A stretch of DNA of 64,000 nt from BM003 sp963783695 (GTDB taxonomy: Bacteria > Pseudomonadota > Gammaproteobacteria > Steroidobacterales > BM003): the NCBI GenBank assembly GCA_963783695.1, contig CAWAOM010000004.1, positions 186,001-250,000 on the forward strand. Reading direction: 5' to 3'. Below are positions 1-8,976 of this stretch, in pieces. Numbering within the stretch: the stretch's first letter is position 1; the number at the start of each line of letters is the position of its first letter. Position numbers and translations under genes: made by a program. The notes beneath the pieces are model-generated. The model was given only the letters and a program-made list of their open reading frames with translations. It was not told the origin of the DNA and did not search any database.

Positions 1-2
1 TG

Positions 3-434
3 ACCGAAGTACGCGCGGTTTTGCCGTTACGCGGTGCCGGCACCCGGACCGTCGATGTGATCCTCGGTCTCGAAGACCAAAACAGCGGCTTGCGCCCGGG
101 CGATCTCATCAACCTTGCGCTACCGGTTGCCGTGGAGGAGGCTGGATTCTGGTTGCCGATCAGTGCGCTGACCGAGGGCATACGGGGCCTCTGGGCCGTG
201 TTTGTTGCCGAACCATTGGGGCCAGAAGCAAACGCCGGGTCGGAAATCGAGGGCACCCACCGGGTGGTGCGGCGCACTGTCGAGGTTCTCCACGAAGAAT
301 CGGACAGGGTCTTCGTCAAGGGAACATTGCGCGATGGCGATCGGGTGGTTATTGACGGCACCCAGCGCATCGTCCCTGGCATGATTGTCCGTCTCGGCGC
401 GCCCCGCACCGCGGCCAATGGCGACGGACGCTAG
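3..434 (+). CDS. RND efflux periplasmic adaptor (HlyD/MFP family), C-terminal part
   Basis: The reading frame is open from the window edge, so this is the 3' end of a larger gene; about 143 residues are visible. The segment is beta-rich and matches the C-terminal barrel and membrane-proximal part of RND adaptors: a stretch ending LPISALTEG, then WAVFVAE, a paired R-V-V-R-R-T-V-E-V-L strand and the closing GDRVVIDGTQRIVPG loop. The next gene is an RND permease two bases downstream, followed by a NodT-type channel, so this is the adaptor of a tripartite pump. Family assignment rests on context plus these strand motifs; the substrate cannot be told. Confidence 0.85.
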   Translation, partial: TEVRAVLPLRGAGTRTVDVILGLEDQNSGLRPGDLINLALPVAVEEAGFWLPISALTEGIRGLWAVFVAEPLGPEANAGSEIEGTHRVVRRTVEVLHEESDRVFVKGTLRDGDRVVIDGTQRIVPGMIVRLGAPRTAANGDGR

Positions 435-436
435 CT

Positions 437-3400
437 GTGGCCGGTGCGGCAAGAAACGACCAAGGTGGGCTGGCGACGGCGTTCGTTCGTAATGGCCACC
501 TCTTGCTTCTTGCGATAGCCGTGCTCGTCGTCGCGGGGCTTTCGGCGTTCGGTAATCTGCCCCGCATCGAAGATCCGCGAATGACGCTGCGCAACGGTGT
601 GATCGTCACAGCCCTGCCCGGCGCTTCGGCGACCCGGGTGGAGGCGCTTGTTACCGAAAAAATCGAAAACCGGCTGGAGGAACTCAGCGAGATAAAGCGG
701 GTGGACTCGACCTCCCGAACCGGGATCTCGTTGATCACCTTCGAACTCCAGGACGGTATTACCGACGACACTAACGAAGCCGCGCTGTCGAAGATTCGCG
801 ACAAGCTCGACGACGTTCAGCGCGATCTCCCGCCCAACGCGAGCAAGCCGGACCTCGACGACAAGCGCGGCGCGGTCGCATTCTCGCAAATCGTTGCGTT
901 GCAATGGAATGGCGATGGCCCGCCGCAGCTCGGCATCCTGAATCGCTATGCCCAGGAACTGGCCGACCGCCTGCGTAATCTGTCCGGTACTGAATGGGTT
1001 CAGTTTTACGGCGAGCCGCGCGAGGAGATCACTGTCACGCTCGATCCGGCCGAAATGTCGGCATTGGGCATATCCGCGGCTGATGTCGCGGCACGTCTGG
1101 CTGCCGCGGATGTCAAGAACCCGGCTGGCCAGCTGCGTACCGGGGAGCGCGACCTGATCCTCGAGGTGGTTGGTGAACTCGACTCCGTGCAGCGCATTGC
1201 TTCGGTGCCGATCGTCGATGACGGCACCGGTAGGGTCGTGAAAATTGCGGATTTGGCCACTGTCAAAAGAGAGTGGCGTCAGCCGGCTGACGAGATTGCG
1301 TTGGCCAATGGCCGCCGTGCGGTGATGATCGGTACCCGGACGGAGAAGACCGTCCGGGTGGACCAATGGGCCGCGGCCGCCAACGCGCTGGTCGAGCAAT
1401 TCGCGAACGAACTGGATGACAGTGTCTCGGTAAGGCTGGTTTTCGATCAGAGCGACTACACGGTGAAGCGCCTCGCCGAACTCGGTAACAACCTGCTCGC
1501 CGGCGCGCTGGTGGTGATGCTGGTTGTGCTTGTAGGGATGGGCTGGCGCGCGGCTTTGATCGTTGGCGCTGCATTGCCGCTGGCCGCGGCCGCAACACTG
1601 TTTGGCCTGACGTTTTTTGGCCAGCAGATACACCAGATGACGATCTTCGGGATGATCATCGCAATCGGCCTGCTGATCGACAATGCGATCGTCGTCACCG
1701 ACGAGGTGCGCAAACATCTCGGGTTGGGCGAGGACCGTGTGGCGGCGGTCAATGCGGCCGTGCGACATCTTTTCGTGCCGCTTTTTGCGTCGACGCTGAC
1801 GACGGTGCTTGGCTTTATGCCGGTATTTCTGTTGAAGGGAAATATCGGCGATTTTATTGGCCCGATTGCGATCAGCGTCGTGCTCGCATTGCTCTCCTCG
1901 TTCGTTATCTCGATGACGTTGATTGCGGCGCTTGCCGGGCGCTATGGCAAGCCGGACTCCGGCGGTGAGGTGCTGCCGTGGTGGCATGATGGCCTGATGT
2001 TGCCGCGGCTGGGCGAATCCTACCGGCGCATGCTGACCGCGGTGGTGCGCAGGCCGGCGCGCGCCGCCGTAATGTGCCTGATATTGCCGGCGCTGGGGTT
2101 TGGCTTGCTCGGCACGATAGACACCGAGTTTTTTCCCCCCGCGGATCGCGACCAGTTTGAAATCAAGGTCTGGCTTGGCGACGATGCGTCGATCGCCAAG
2201 ACTCGTGCGCTGGTGAACGAGATAGACGCTGTGCTGACTGAGGGTGGCGGCGTCAAGCAGGTCGACTGGGTCGTTGGCCGCGCATTTCCGATCGTCTACT
2301 ACAACGCGATTATGCGCGAGGACAACAATCCGTCGCATGCGCATGCCGTCGTGGTCGCCGAGAGCCTGGCCGAATCGAAGCGAATGGTCCCGGACCTGCA
2401 GATGCGGTTACGCGAGCGATTTCCGGAGGCGGCGATTGTGGTCCAGTCGTTCGGTCAGGGTCCACCGATCGACGCTCCGGTGGGTTTCAGGATTTTCGGG
2501 CCGAACCCGGACCGTCTGCGCGCCTACGGTGATGAATTGCGCAGGATCATGCACCTGGTCCCGGAGATTGTCATTACCCAGGCGACGATCTCCGGTGGCG
2601 AGCCGAAGCTGTGGTTTGCCGCAGACGAATATCGCGCCCAGTTGGCGGGCCTCAACCTGGATCAGGTGGCTGGCCAGTTGCAAAGCAGTCTCGAGGGCCA
2701 GATTGGTGGCTCGGTGCTGGAGGACCTCGAGGAATTGCCGGTGCGCATCCGTTTCGGTGACAGCGAGCGCAGTTCGCTCGATGCCATTGCCACGCTGGGC
2801 CTGACCTCGGGCCGGGTTGCCGCAGAGAACCGCTGGATTCCGGCTTCCGCACTTGGCGAGATCGAGTTGCGTCCGGAGCTTGCGAGTGTCACCCGGCGCA
2901 ACGGCGAGCGGGTCAACAACATCCGTGGATATATCCGTACCGGGGCCTTGCCGCTCGAGGTCAACAACGCGATCCTGGCGGCCATCGAGGGCGAAAATTT
3001 CGAACTCGATCCAGGATATCGTTTAGAGATCGCGGGCGACAGCGCTGAGCAACAGGATGCAGTCGGCAAACTGCTCACCTATTTGCCGGTGTTGCTTGTT
3101 TTGATGATTGCGACACTGGTGTTGTCCTTCCGTAGTTTCCTGCTTGCGGCAATCGTCGGCACCGTGGCACTGCTCTCAATCGGTCACGGATTTCTCGCGC
3201 TGAAACTGTCGGGTTACAACCTCGGTTTCAATCCGATTCTCGGAACCGCGGGCCTGATCGGGGTCGCGATCAACGGCTCCATAGTCGTGCTTGCGGCGAT
3301 CCGTTCGAACCCTGCCGCGCGCGCGGGGCGGCTGGAAGCGGTCGTCACCGAAACCATGGGTGCGACCCGGCATATCTTCTCGACCACGTTGACCACGATC

Positions 3401-3598
3401 GCCGGATTCCTGCCGCTGATGCTATTGACCGGTGGCGATTTCTGGCCGCCGCTGGCGGTTGTCATTGCCGGAGGTGTCGGCTTCTCCATCAGCCTGAGCC
3501 TGGTCTTCGCGCCAGCCTGCTATTGCCTCCTTGGAAGACTGACACGCCGCGCCGACGACGATATCCCGATGGCTGCCGCAGTGGAGAGAGGATTATGA
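437..3598 (+). CDS. RND efflux transporter permease
   Basis: A 1053-residue inner-membrane antiporter, the usual length of hydrophobe/amphiphile efflux RND proteins. One TM near residues 17-36 is followed by a large periplasmic loop (with L-P-G-A-S and L-E-E-L-S near residues 55-80), a TM block from about residue 350, a second loop and a C-terminal TM block. TM4 carries GLLIDNAIVVTDE, where AcrB has two adjacent Asp; only the first is kept. In TM10 the lysine of AcrB is replaced (GVAINGSIVVL). The start is GTG, two bases after the adaptor stop. The stop overlaps the channel gene start (ATGA). It would pump toxic or hydrophobic compounds using proton motive force; substrate unknown. Confidence 0.93.
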   Translation: MAGAARNDQGGLATAFVRNGHLLLLAIAVLVVAGLSAFGNLPRIEDPRMTLRNGVIVTALPGASATRVEALVTEKIENRLEELSEIKRVDSTSRTGISLITFELQDGITDDTNEAALSKIRDKLDDVQRDLPPNASKPDLDDKRGAVAFSQIVALQWNGDGPPQLGILNRYAQELADRLRNLSGTEWVQFYGEPREEITVTLDPAEMSALGISAADVAARLAAADVKNPAGQLRTGERDLILEVVGELDSVQRIASVPIVDDGTGRVVKIADLATVKREWRQPADEIALANGRRAVMIGTRTEKTVRVDQWAAAANALVEQFANELDDSVSVRLVFDQSDYTVKRLAELGNNLLAGALVVMLVVLVGMGWRAALIVGAALPLAAAATLFGLTFFGQQIHQMTIFGMIIAIGLLIDNAIVVTDEVRKHLGLGEDRVAAVNAAVRHLFVPLFASTLTTVLGFMPVFLLKGNIGDFIGPIAISVVLALLSSFVISMTLIAALAGRYGKPDSGGEVLPWWHDGLMLPRLGESYRRMLTAVVRRPARAAVMCLILPALGFGLLGTIDTEFFPPADRDQFEIKVWLGDDASIAKTRALVNEIDAVLTEGGGVKQVDWVVGRAFPIVYYNAIMREDNNPSHAHAVVVAESLAESKRMVPDLQMRLRERFPEAAIVVQSFGQGPPIDAPVGFRIFGPNPDRLRAYGDELRRIMHLVPEIVITQATISGGEPKLWFAADEYRAQLAGLNLDQVAGQLQSSLEGQIGGSVLEDLEELPVRIRFGDSERSSLDAIATLGLTSGRVAAENRWIPASALGEIELRPELASVTRRNGERVNNIRGYIRTGALPLEVNNAILAAIEGENFELDPGYRLEIAGDSAEQQDAVGKLLTYLPVLLVLMIATLVLSFRSFLLAAIVGTVALLSIGHGFLALKLSGYNLGFNPILGTAGLIGVAINGSIVVLAAIRSNPAARAGRLEAVVTETMGATRHIFSTTLTTIAGFLPLMLLTGGDFWPPLAVVIAGGVGFSISLSLVFAPACYCLLGRLTRRADDDIPMAAAVERGL

Positions 3599-5013
3599 CC
3601 CGGTGCCGGGTAGTCGTTGTCGCGGCGCTGTGCGCGGGCTGTACGGTGGGGCCGGATTACCGCGCGCCGGAGCCGGTTGCGAGCGGCTGGGCCGGCCACG
3701 ATGCGGCGGCGAGCGCGGAGGAGGAATACGATCCGCAATGGTGGCGCGGATTTGGTGATCCGGTGCTGGACCAGCTTGTGGCCCGTGCGGCTGCGGACAA
3801 TCTCGAAGTGGCGGCGGCCGAGGCGCGCCTCAGGCAAGCACGGGCGCAGCGTCGCGCGGCCCGATCCACGCTATTCCCCAGCGTTGGTGGCGAAGCCAGC
3901 TATACCAGCTACCAGCTGTCCAAGAACGGACCGGGTATTACCGGCGACGCGGTCGAGCAAGGTCTGACCGAACGCGATGACAGTTTTTACACTGCCGGGT
4001 TCGATGCCGCTTACGAGATTGATGTTTTTGGCGGTAACCGGCGCCGCCGCGAGTCGGCGGCGGCAGGCGAGGCGTTGGCCCTGGAGCGGCGCCGGGCCGC
4101 GATGCTTACGGTCGTCGCCGAGGTCGCGCGCGAGTATATGGAGTTGCGCGGCGCCCAGAAACGTCTGGCAATAACCGAAAAAAATGCGAGTCTGCAGCGC
4201 GATCTGACCGCGCTGGTCGAACGTAAATACCAGGCCGGGCTGTCGCGCGAGTTCGATGTGGTCCGCGCCCGTTCCCAGACCCGCGTGGTGGAAGCACTGG
4301 TTCCGGCCTTGCGCGCGCAGATCAGGGGATCGGCGTACCGACTCGGTGTATTGACTGGCCGGCCGCCGGAAGCGCTGCTTGGCGAGTTACTGGCGTCCGC
4401 CCCGATCCCGGGTGCCCCGGAGATCGTTCCGGTCGGCCTGCGTTCCGAGTTGTTGCGCCGCCGTCCCGATGTCAGGGCGGCTGAGCGTGCACTGGCGCAG
4501 GCTTCCGCGGAGATCGGCATCGCCACCGCAGAGTTGTTCCCGAAATTCGTGCTGGCCGGCGATTTCGCGTGGGAGTCAGTTGACCGCGGCGACTGGTTTG
4601 AAGAGGACAGCCAGCGCTGGGCCCTTGTTCCTTTCGTTGACTGGCGGATCTTTGAGGGCGGCCGGTTGCGTGCCCGGGTCGAGTTCGCCGAAGCTGTCTC
4701 GGAAGAGCAGGCGGCGCTCTACGAGCAGACCGTTCTGGCCGCATTGGCAGATGCTGAGGCGGCGTTGGTATCCTACGCCGAGGAGCGGCGTACGCGGCGG
4801 TCGCTCGATGAGGCCAGTGCTGCCAGTGAGCGCGCGGCCGAACTCGCGCGCCGACTGTACGACATTGGACTTAGTGATTTCCTCGATGTACTCGATGCCG
4901 AGCGTCGGCTGGTCGAGGTGCAGGATCGACAGGTGCAGAGCGAAACCCAGGTGGCAGTGCGGCTGGTGAGTCTTTACAAGGCGTTGGGCGGTGGCTGGCA
5001 GAACTTCGAATGA
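3595..5013 (+). CDS. Outer-membrane efflux channel, NodT/OprM-type lipoprotein
   Basis: 472 residues. I chose the ATG that overlaps the RND stop because it yields a textbook lipoprotein signal: a hydrophobic run then LCAGC, with CTVGPDYRAPEP after the lipid-modified Cys, the hallmark of NodT channels. A longer frame upstream lies inside the permease gene. Two TolC-like repeats follow, each with long coiled helices (ARLRQARAQRRAARS, RDLTALVERKYQAGLSR; LRRRPDVRAAERALAQASAEIG). It forms the outer-membrane duct of the pump encoded by the two preceding genes. Its stop overlaps the CIA30 gene start by four bases. Confidence 0.93.
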   Translation: MTRCRVVVVAALCAGCTVGPDYRAPEPVASGWAGHDAAASAEEEYDPQWWRGFGDPVLDQLVARAAADNLEVAAAEARLRQARAQRRAARSTLFPSVGGEASYTSYQLSKNGPGITGDAVEQGLTERDDSFYTAGFDAAYEIDVFGGNRRRRESAAAGEALALERRRAAMLTVVAEVAREYMELRGAQKRLAITEKNASLQRDLTALVERKYQAGLSREFDVVRARSQTRVVEALVPALRAQIRGSAYRLGVLTGRPPEALLGELLASAPIPGAPEIVPVGLRSELLRRRPDVRAAERALAQASAEIGIATAELFPKFVLAGDFAWESVDRGDWFEEDSQRWALVPFVDWRIFEGGRLRARVEFAEAVSEEQAALYEQTVLAALADAEAALVSYAEERRTRRSLDEASAASERAAELARRLYDIGLSDFLDVLDAERRLVEVQDRQVQSETQVAVRLVSLYKALGGGWQNFE

Positions 5014-5618
5014 ACGCGCGCGTCCGCGGCTCGGCAGCGTGTGCAATGGCGCGTGTACTTGTCCCGACCGGATGGGTCATCGCCCTGCTGCTGACTCTGG
5101 TGCCGGCGGTGTCTGAGTCGCAAGTGCTGGCCGATTTTTCCGATCCTCGCGAGATCGCGGCGTGGCGGGCACTGCACGATACCGTTATGGGCGGTCGCTC
5201 AGACGGCGCGCTTGTGGCGGCAGGCGATGGTGCCGCATTATTCGCCGGCACCATTTCGCTCGAGAATCGTGGTGGTTTCGCGTCGGTTCGCGGCCCGATC
5301 CGGCGCTATTCGCTGCAGCGATGTCACGGCGTAACCATCGAGGTTCGCGGTGACCCGCGTCGCTTCCAGTTGCGACTCCGCACCGACGACCGGTTCGACG
5401 GCGTTGCCTGGCGTGCGTTCTTTGAGCCTGAAGCGGAGCAGTGGCAGCAAATATCGCTGCCATTCGAGTCATTCGTCCCGGTGTTTCGCGGCCGTGTTCT
5501 GGGCCCGCAGGGTCAGCTCGATCCGTCACGGATCACGCGGCTCGGCGTGATGCTGGCGGACGATACGGCCGGACCTTACCGGCTGGAAATCCGGCGAATC
5601 AGCGCTGAATGCGGCTGA
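5010..5618 (+). CDS. CIA30 domain-containing protein, probably exported
   Basis: 202 residues. The body matches the CIA30 (complex I intermediate-associated protein 30) fold, which resembles a carbohydrate-binding jelly roll: WRALHDTVMGGRSDG, then a GTISLENRGGFASVRG strand pair, and a C-terminal SRITRLGVMLADDTAGPYRLEI strand set. The N-terminus (residues about 14-38) is a hydrophobic stretch consistent with a signal peptide. The start overlaps the efflux channel stop (ATGA), so it is co-transcribed with the pump; a second Met at residue 13 is possible. The bacterial role of CIA30 proteins is poorly defined, and a link to efflux is only positional. Confidence 0.8.
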   Translation: MNARVRGSAACAMARVLVPTGWVIALLLTLVPAVSESQVLADFSDPREIAAWRALHDTVMGGRSDGALVAAGDGAALFAGTISLENRGGFASVRGPIRRYSLQRCHGVTIEVRGDPRRFQLRLRTDDRFDGVAWRAFFEPEAEQWQQISLPFESFVPVFRGRVLGPQGQLDPSRITRLGVMLADDTAGPYRLEIRRISAECG

Positions 5619-5634
5619 TCCGCCGGAATCGTCG

Positions 5635-5916
5635 TCAGTCGGTCCGGCTGGTGACCTCTACCAGGTGGTAGCCAAACTGGGTCCGCACCGGCCCTACGAC
5701 CTCGCCGACATCCGCGCTAAATACGACGTCGTCGAATTCCTTGACCATCTGCCCGGGGCCGAATTCTCCGAGGTCACCTCCCTGGCCACCCGACGGGCAT
5801 TGGCTATGGGCTTTGGCCAGATCGGCGAAGTCCTCACCGCCGGCAATCTTGGTCTTCAGATCGTTACATGCCTGTTCGGTGGGTACGAGAATATGGCGAG
5901 CGCGCGCCTTGCTCAT
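5635..5916 (-). CDS. ppiC: Peptidyl-prolyl cis-trans isomerase, parvulin type (PpiC)
   Basis: 93 residues, exactly the size of E. coli PpiC. It shows the full parvulin domain: ARHILV at the N-terminus, the CPSGGQGGDLGEFGPGQMV core and a C-terminal TQFGYHLVEV. There is no signal peptide, so it is a cytosolic single-domain prolyl isomerase. I chose the internal Met (MSKAR) rather than the upstream in-frame Met, because the extra 34 residues have no homology-like character. It is monocistronic and converges on the CIA30 gene with a 16-base gap. Confidence 0.93.
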   Translation of the reverse strand: MSKARARHILVPTEQACNDLKTKIAGGEDFADLAKAHSQCPSGGQGGDLGEFGPGQMVKEFDDVVFSADVGEVVGPVRTQFGYHLVEVTSRTD

Positions 5917-6150
5917 TGTGATCTCCCTGGTTGATTGTCCGGACACGGCCGGACGGTCTGTGCACGCAATGTGCGAAAGGCCGCGATTATCGGTCAGATT
6001 GGTTACGCACAACAACATCCGCCCATACAGAATCCCGTGCTGGCCGCTGATTCAGCCGCTAAACTGTGGTCCGGACAGGAAATGCGGCCCGGGTCGGGGC
6101 GAGCATCAATGCACGGAGCCGCCCGGGCGGCGCGAGATGGAGAATAGCGG

Positions 6151-6714
6151 ATGAGTAATGTCGTGGGTATTGTCGGGAGTCTTCGCAAACGGTCATTCAA
6201 TCGTTCGCTGCTTGGTGCGGCAATCGAGCTCGCTCCCCCCGCTCTTGCCCTGAGCGAAGGCCGGATCGAGAGTATCCCGCTTTACGATGCTGACCTCGAG
6301 GCGGTCGATATCCCGGTCGCCGTGGAGGCGCTGAAAGGCCAGGTGGCGGCGGCCGACGGTATCTTGTTGTTCACGCCGGAGTACAACGGATCTTTCCCGG
6401 GAGTGCTGAAGAATGTGATCGACTGGTTGTCGCGGCCACCGCAGGATCAGGACAAAGTGTTGCGTGGCAAGCCTGTCGGAATGCTCGGCGCCACACCCGG
6501 CGGAATGGGTACGGCTTACGCGCAATCAGCGTGGCTGCCGGTGTTTCGGGCGCTCGGTCTGTTGCCGTGGTTCGGCGGGAGTTTTTACCTGTCGCGGGCG
6601 CACAAGGCGCTGGATGAGAGCGGCCGTCTCATCGATCAGGACATGCGGGACCGGCTCGCGGCCTATCTGGCGGACTTTGACGCATTCGTCGATTCGAGCC
6701 GGGCGCGCGGGTAG
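6151..6714 (+). CDS. NADPH-dependent FMN reductase, ChrR/YieF-like
   Basis: 187 residues with a flavodoxin-like fold. The phosphate-binding loop GSLRKRSFNRSL lies near residue 10, and the flavin/active-site segment TPEYNGSFPGVLKNVIDW near residue 75, both typical of the ChrR/YieF/azoreductase-like NAD(P)H:FMN reductases that reduce quinones, chromate or dyes by two-electron transfer. GATPGGMGT follows near residue 115. A GGAG-like ribosome site precedes the ATG. The PLP enzyme starts 33 bases downstream and may be in the same transcript. Exact substrate unknown. Confidence 0.9.
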   Translation: MSNVVGIVGSLRKRSFNRSLLGAAIELAPPALALSEGRIESIPLYDADLEAVDIPVAVEALKGQVAAADGILLFTPEYNGSFPGVLKNVIDWLSRPPQDQDKVLRGKPVGMLGATPGGMGTAYAQSAWLPVFRALGLLPWFGGSFYLSRAHKALDESGRLIDQDMRDRLAAYLADFDAFVDSSRARG

Positions 6715-6747
6715 GGGCAGCATCAACTTGCAGCCGGAGCCCGGCCC

Positions 6748-7980
6748 ATGAACGGACTGGTTTCCCGTCTCGAAGGCGCGATCGACGGTCACCGTCTGCA
6801 ACCCGGCCAGCTCCATACGCTGCACGCCGGCAGGCCGATCTGGGTGCGCTACGATCTGGCCGCGATGGCTTCGCGCATCGACCGTGACGTTTTTGCCACC
6901 CGCGAGGCCAGCTTGTGGCGCTATCGCGAATGCCTTCCTCTTGCGTTGCACGATCAGCCCGTCACCCTTGGCGAGGGGATGACGCCATTGCTCAGTTGCG
7001 AGCGCCTGGGCCAGCGTCTCGGGCTCGCGGACCTGTGGATTAAGGACGAGTCGCAGATGCCGACAGGTTCGTTCAAGGATCGCGGTCAGAGCGTCGCGAT
7101 TTCGATGGCGCGGTCGCTCGGTGTGCGGCGGGTTGCGATCCCGACGGCCGGTAACGCGGGTGGCTCCATGGCCGCGTACGCCGCGCGCGCCGGACTCGAA
7201 GCATTTGTCTTCATGCCGCAAGACACGCCACCGATAAACCGCTTCGAGGTGGCGCAGGCCGGTGGCCACGGTTTTCTGGTGAACGGACTCATTACCGACT
7301 GCGGCAAAATCGTGCGCGACGGCACAGGGCCTATGAACTGGTTCGACATGTCGACACTAAAGGAACCGTATCGTCTCGAGGGCAAGAAAACGATGGGTCT
7401 GGAACTGGCCGAACAGTTCGATTGGGCGTTGCCGGATGTCATCCTCTACCCAACCGGTGGCGGCACCGGTCTCATCGGAATGTGGAAAGCATTTCGCGAA
7501 CTGGCTGAACTGGGCTGGCTCGACAAAACCAATCTGCCACGGATGGTCGCGGTGCAGTCGGACGGATGTTGCCCGATAGTCCGCGCATTCGAAAACGGCG
7601 AGCGTTTTGCCGCGTCATTCCAAGGTGCCGCGACGATTGCCAGCGGTATTCGTGTACCGGCCGCAGTCGGCGATTTCATGATCCTTGATGCGATTGCCGA
7701 GAGTGGTGGCTGTGCGGTCGCGGTCGACGAGACGGCGATTCGCACCTGGATGAAGGAGGCGGCGATGACCGAGGGCATTGCGCTGGGTCCCGAGTCCGCC
7801 TGCTGTATTGGCGCGGCGCGCAAGCTGCGCGAGAGCGGCTGGCTGGAGGCGGATGCGCGCACGGTAATATTCAATTGCGGTGGCGCGCGCAAGTATCCGG
7901 ACCTGATGGCCTGCGATCTCCCGCAACTGGATCACCATTGCGCCATCGACTGGACAAGTCTGGCGCCGGCGCAGCAGTAG
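6748..7980 (+). CDS. Threonine synthase-like PLP-dependent lyase
   Basis: 410 residues, fold-type II PLP enzyme. PTGSFKDRG carries the Schiff-base lysine (about Lys110); PTAGNAGGSMAAYAARAG is the substrate-binding Asn loop; YPTGGGTGLIGMWKAF is the phosphate-binding glycine loop. Overall length and the VRYDL motif near residue 35 match threonine synthases that convert O-phosphohomoserine to threonine. The N-terminal CxxC zinc-ribbon cysteines common in this subfamily are absent (LHAGRPIWVRYDL instead). Related lyases (diaminopropionate ammonia-lyase-like, threonine dehydratase-like) are alternatives. No hom or thrB gene lies nearby, so the pathway role is inferred. Confidence 0.8.
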   Translation: MNGLVSRLEGAIDGHRLQPGQLHTLHAGRPIWVRYDLAAMASRIDRDVFATREASLWRYRECLPLALHDQPVTLGEGMTPLLSCERLGQRLGLADLWIKDESQMPTGSFKDRGQSVAISMARSLGVRRVAIPTAGNAGGSMAAYAARAGLEAFVFMPQDTPPINRFEVAQAGGHGFLVNGLITDCGKIVRDGTGPMNWFDMSTLKEPYRLEGKKTMGLELAEQFDWALPDVILYPTGGGTGLIGMWKAFRELAELGWLDKTNLPRMVAVQSDGCCPIVRAFENGERFAASFQGAATIASGIRVPAAVGDFMILDAIAESGGCAVAVDETAIRTWMKEAAMTEGIALGPESACCIGAARKLRESGWLEADARTVIFNCGGARKYPDLMACDLPQLDHHCAIDWTSLAPAQQ

Positions 7981-7994
7981 CCTCCGCGGCGAGC

Positions 7995-8867
7995 TCAGAA
8001 TCCGTCGATGATTTCTTCACCGTCGGGTGGCGGGGCGATATCCTCGGGCAGAAAGAAATCGGCAACCAGCGGCTGCGTCGGGTCCACGCGATAGCCGCTG
8101 AAATCGGTCACCCCGGCCTCGCGCAACACCACATCGTCAATACAGAAATTGCCACTGAACTCGCGCGCCGGCCGGGTCAGCATGACGTGTGCCGCATCCG
8201 CCATGATCTCCGGCGTGCGCGAGCGCCGGACTATCGAATCGCCACCGAGCAGGTTTTTTACCGCCGCCGTCGCGATAGCGGTGCGCGGCCACAAAGCGTT
8301 GAATGCGATACCGTCACGACGGAACTCGGCTGCCATGCCGAGCACACACATGCTCATACCGAATTTCGCCATCGTGTAGGCCACATGGGGGCCGAACCAG
8401 CGTGGTCGCATGTCCAGCGGCGGGGCCAGATTCAGCACGTGCGGATTGCCGGCCTTCTGCAGATATGGAATCGCGATTTTCGAGCAGAGGAAGGTGCCGC
8501 GGGTATTGATTGAGTGCATCAGGTCGTAGCGTTTCATCGCGGTTTCCAGCGTACCGGTAAGCTGGATCGCGCTGGCGTTATTAACGAGGATATCGATGCC
8601 GCCGAATTTCTCCGCGGCCTCGGTCATCGCGGCGGCTACGCGCTCCTCGTCGCGGACATCGACGACCAGTGGCAGCGCCTGCCCACCGGCTTGCTCGATT
8701 TCCTCGGCGGCGGTAAAAATCGTTCCTTCGAGTTTGGGATGCGGCTCGGCGGTTTTCGCGGCAACCACGATGTTGGCGCCATCGGCAGCCGCGCGTTTGG
8801 CGATCGCGAGACCAATACCGCGACTTGCGCCGGTGATGAAAAGTGTTTTGCCCTTGAGGTCACTCAT
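7995..8867 (-). CDS. Short-chain dehydrogenase/reductase, HSDL2-like
   Basis: 290 residues. Rossmann motif TGASRGIGLA near residue 10, VNNAS near residue 90, and the active site YTMAKFG. The C-terminus (NFCIDDVVLREAGVTDFSGYRV) is characteristic of bacterial relatives of human hydroxysteroid dehydrogenase-like protein 2, without the SCP2 sterol-carrier domain. The start was taken at MSDLKG; the longer frame adds ten unlikely residues. It converges on the threonine-synthase-like gene. Substrate unknown, probably a fatty or steroid-like acyl intermediate. Confidence 0.88.
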   Translation of the reverse strand: MSDLKGKTLFITGASRGIGLAIAKRAAADGANIVVAAKTAEPHPKLEGTIFTAAEEIEQAGGQALPLVVDVRDEERVAAAMTEAAEKFGGIDILVNNASAIQLTGTLETAMKRYDLMHSINTRGTFLCSKIAIPYLQKAGNPHVLNLAPPLDMRPRWFGPHVAYTMAKFGMSMCVLGMAAEFRRDGIAFNALWPRTAIATAAVKNLLGGDSIVRRSRTPEIMADAAHVMLTRPAREFSGNFCIDDVVLREAGVTDFSGYRVDPTQPLVADFFLPEDIAPPPDGEEIIDGF

Positions 8868-8976
8868 TCTGCTTCCCTTGCATTGTTTGTGATGCACCCG
8901 TTGCGCGTGCTGTTGGTTGTCGCTACCGCGTCGGGGCCGCCGCGGACGCGGCCGGACGGGATACCCGTCGTCGCGT

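Noticed and set aside
431..2344. 637-codon open frame antisense to the RND permease gene
   Set aside because: High-GC shadow: low-complexity His/Arg-rich translation with no recognisable domain, lying wholly inside a well-supported gene.
5936..6077. Two TGTCCGGAC-type palindromes in the ppiC/flavin reductase gap as a regulator site
   Set aside because: Short GC-rich palindromes expected by chance at this base composition; no regulator nearby.
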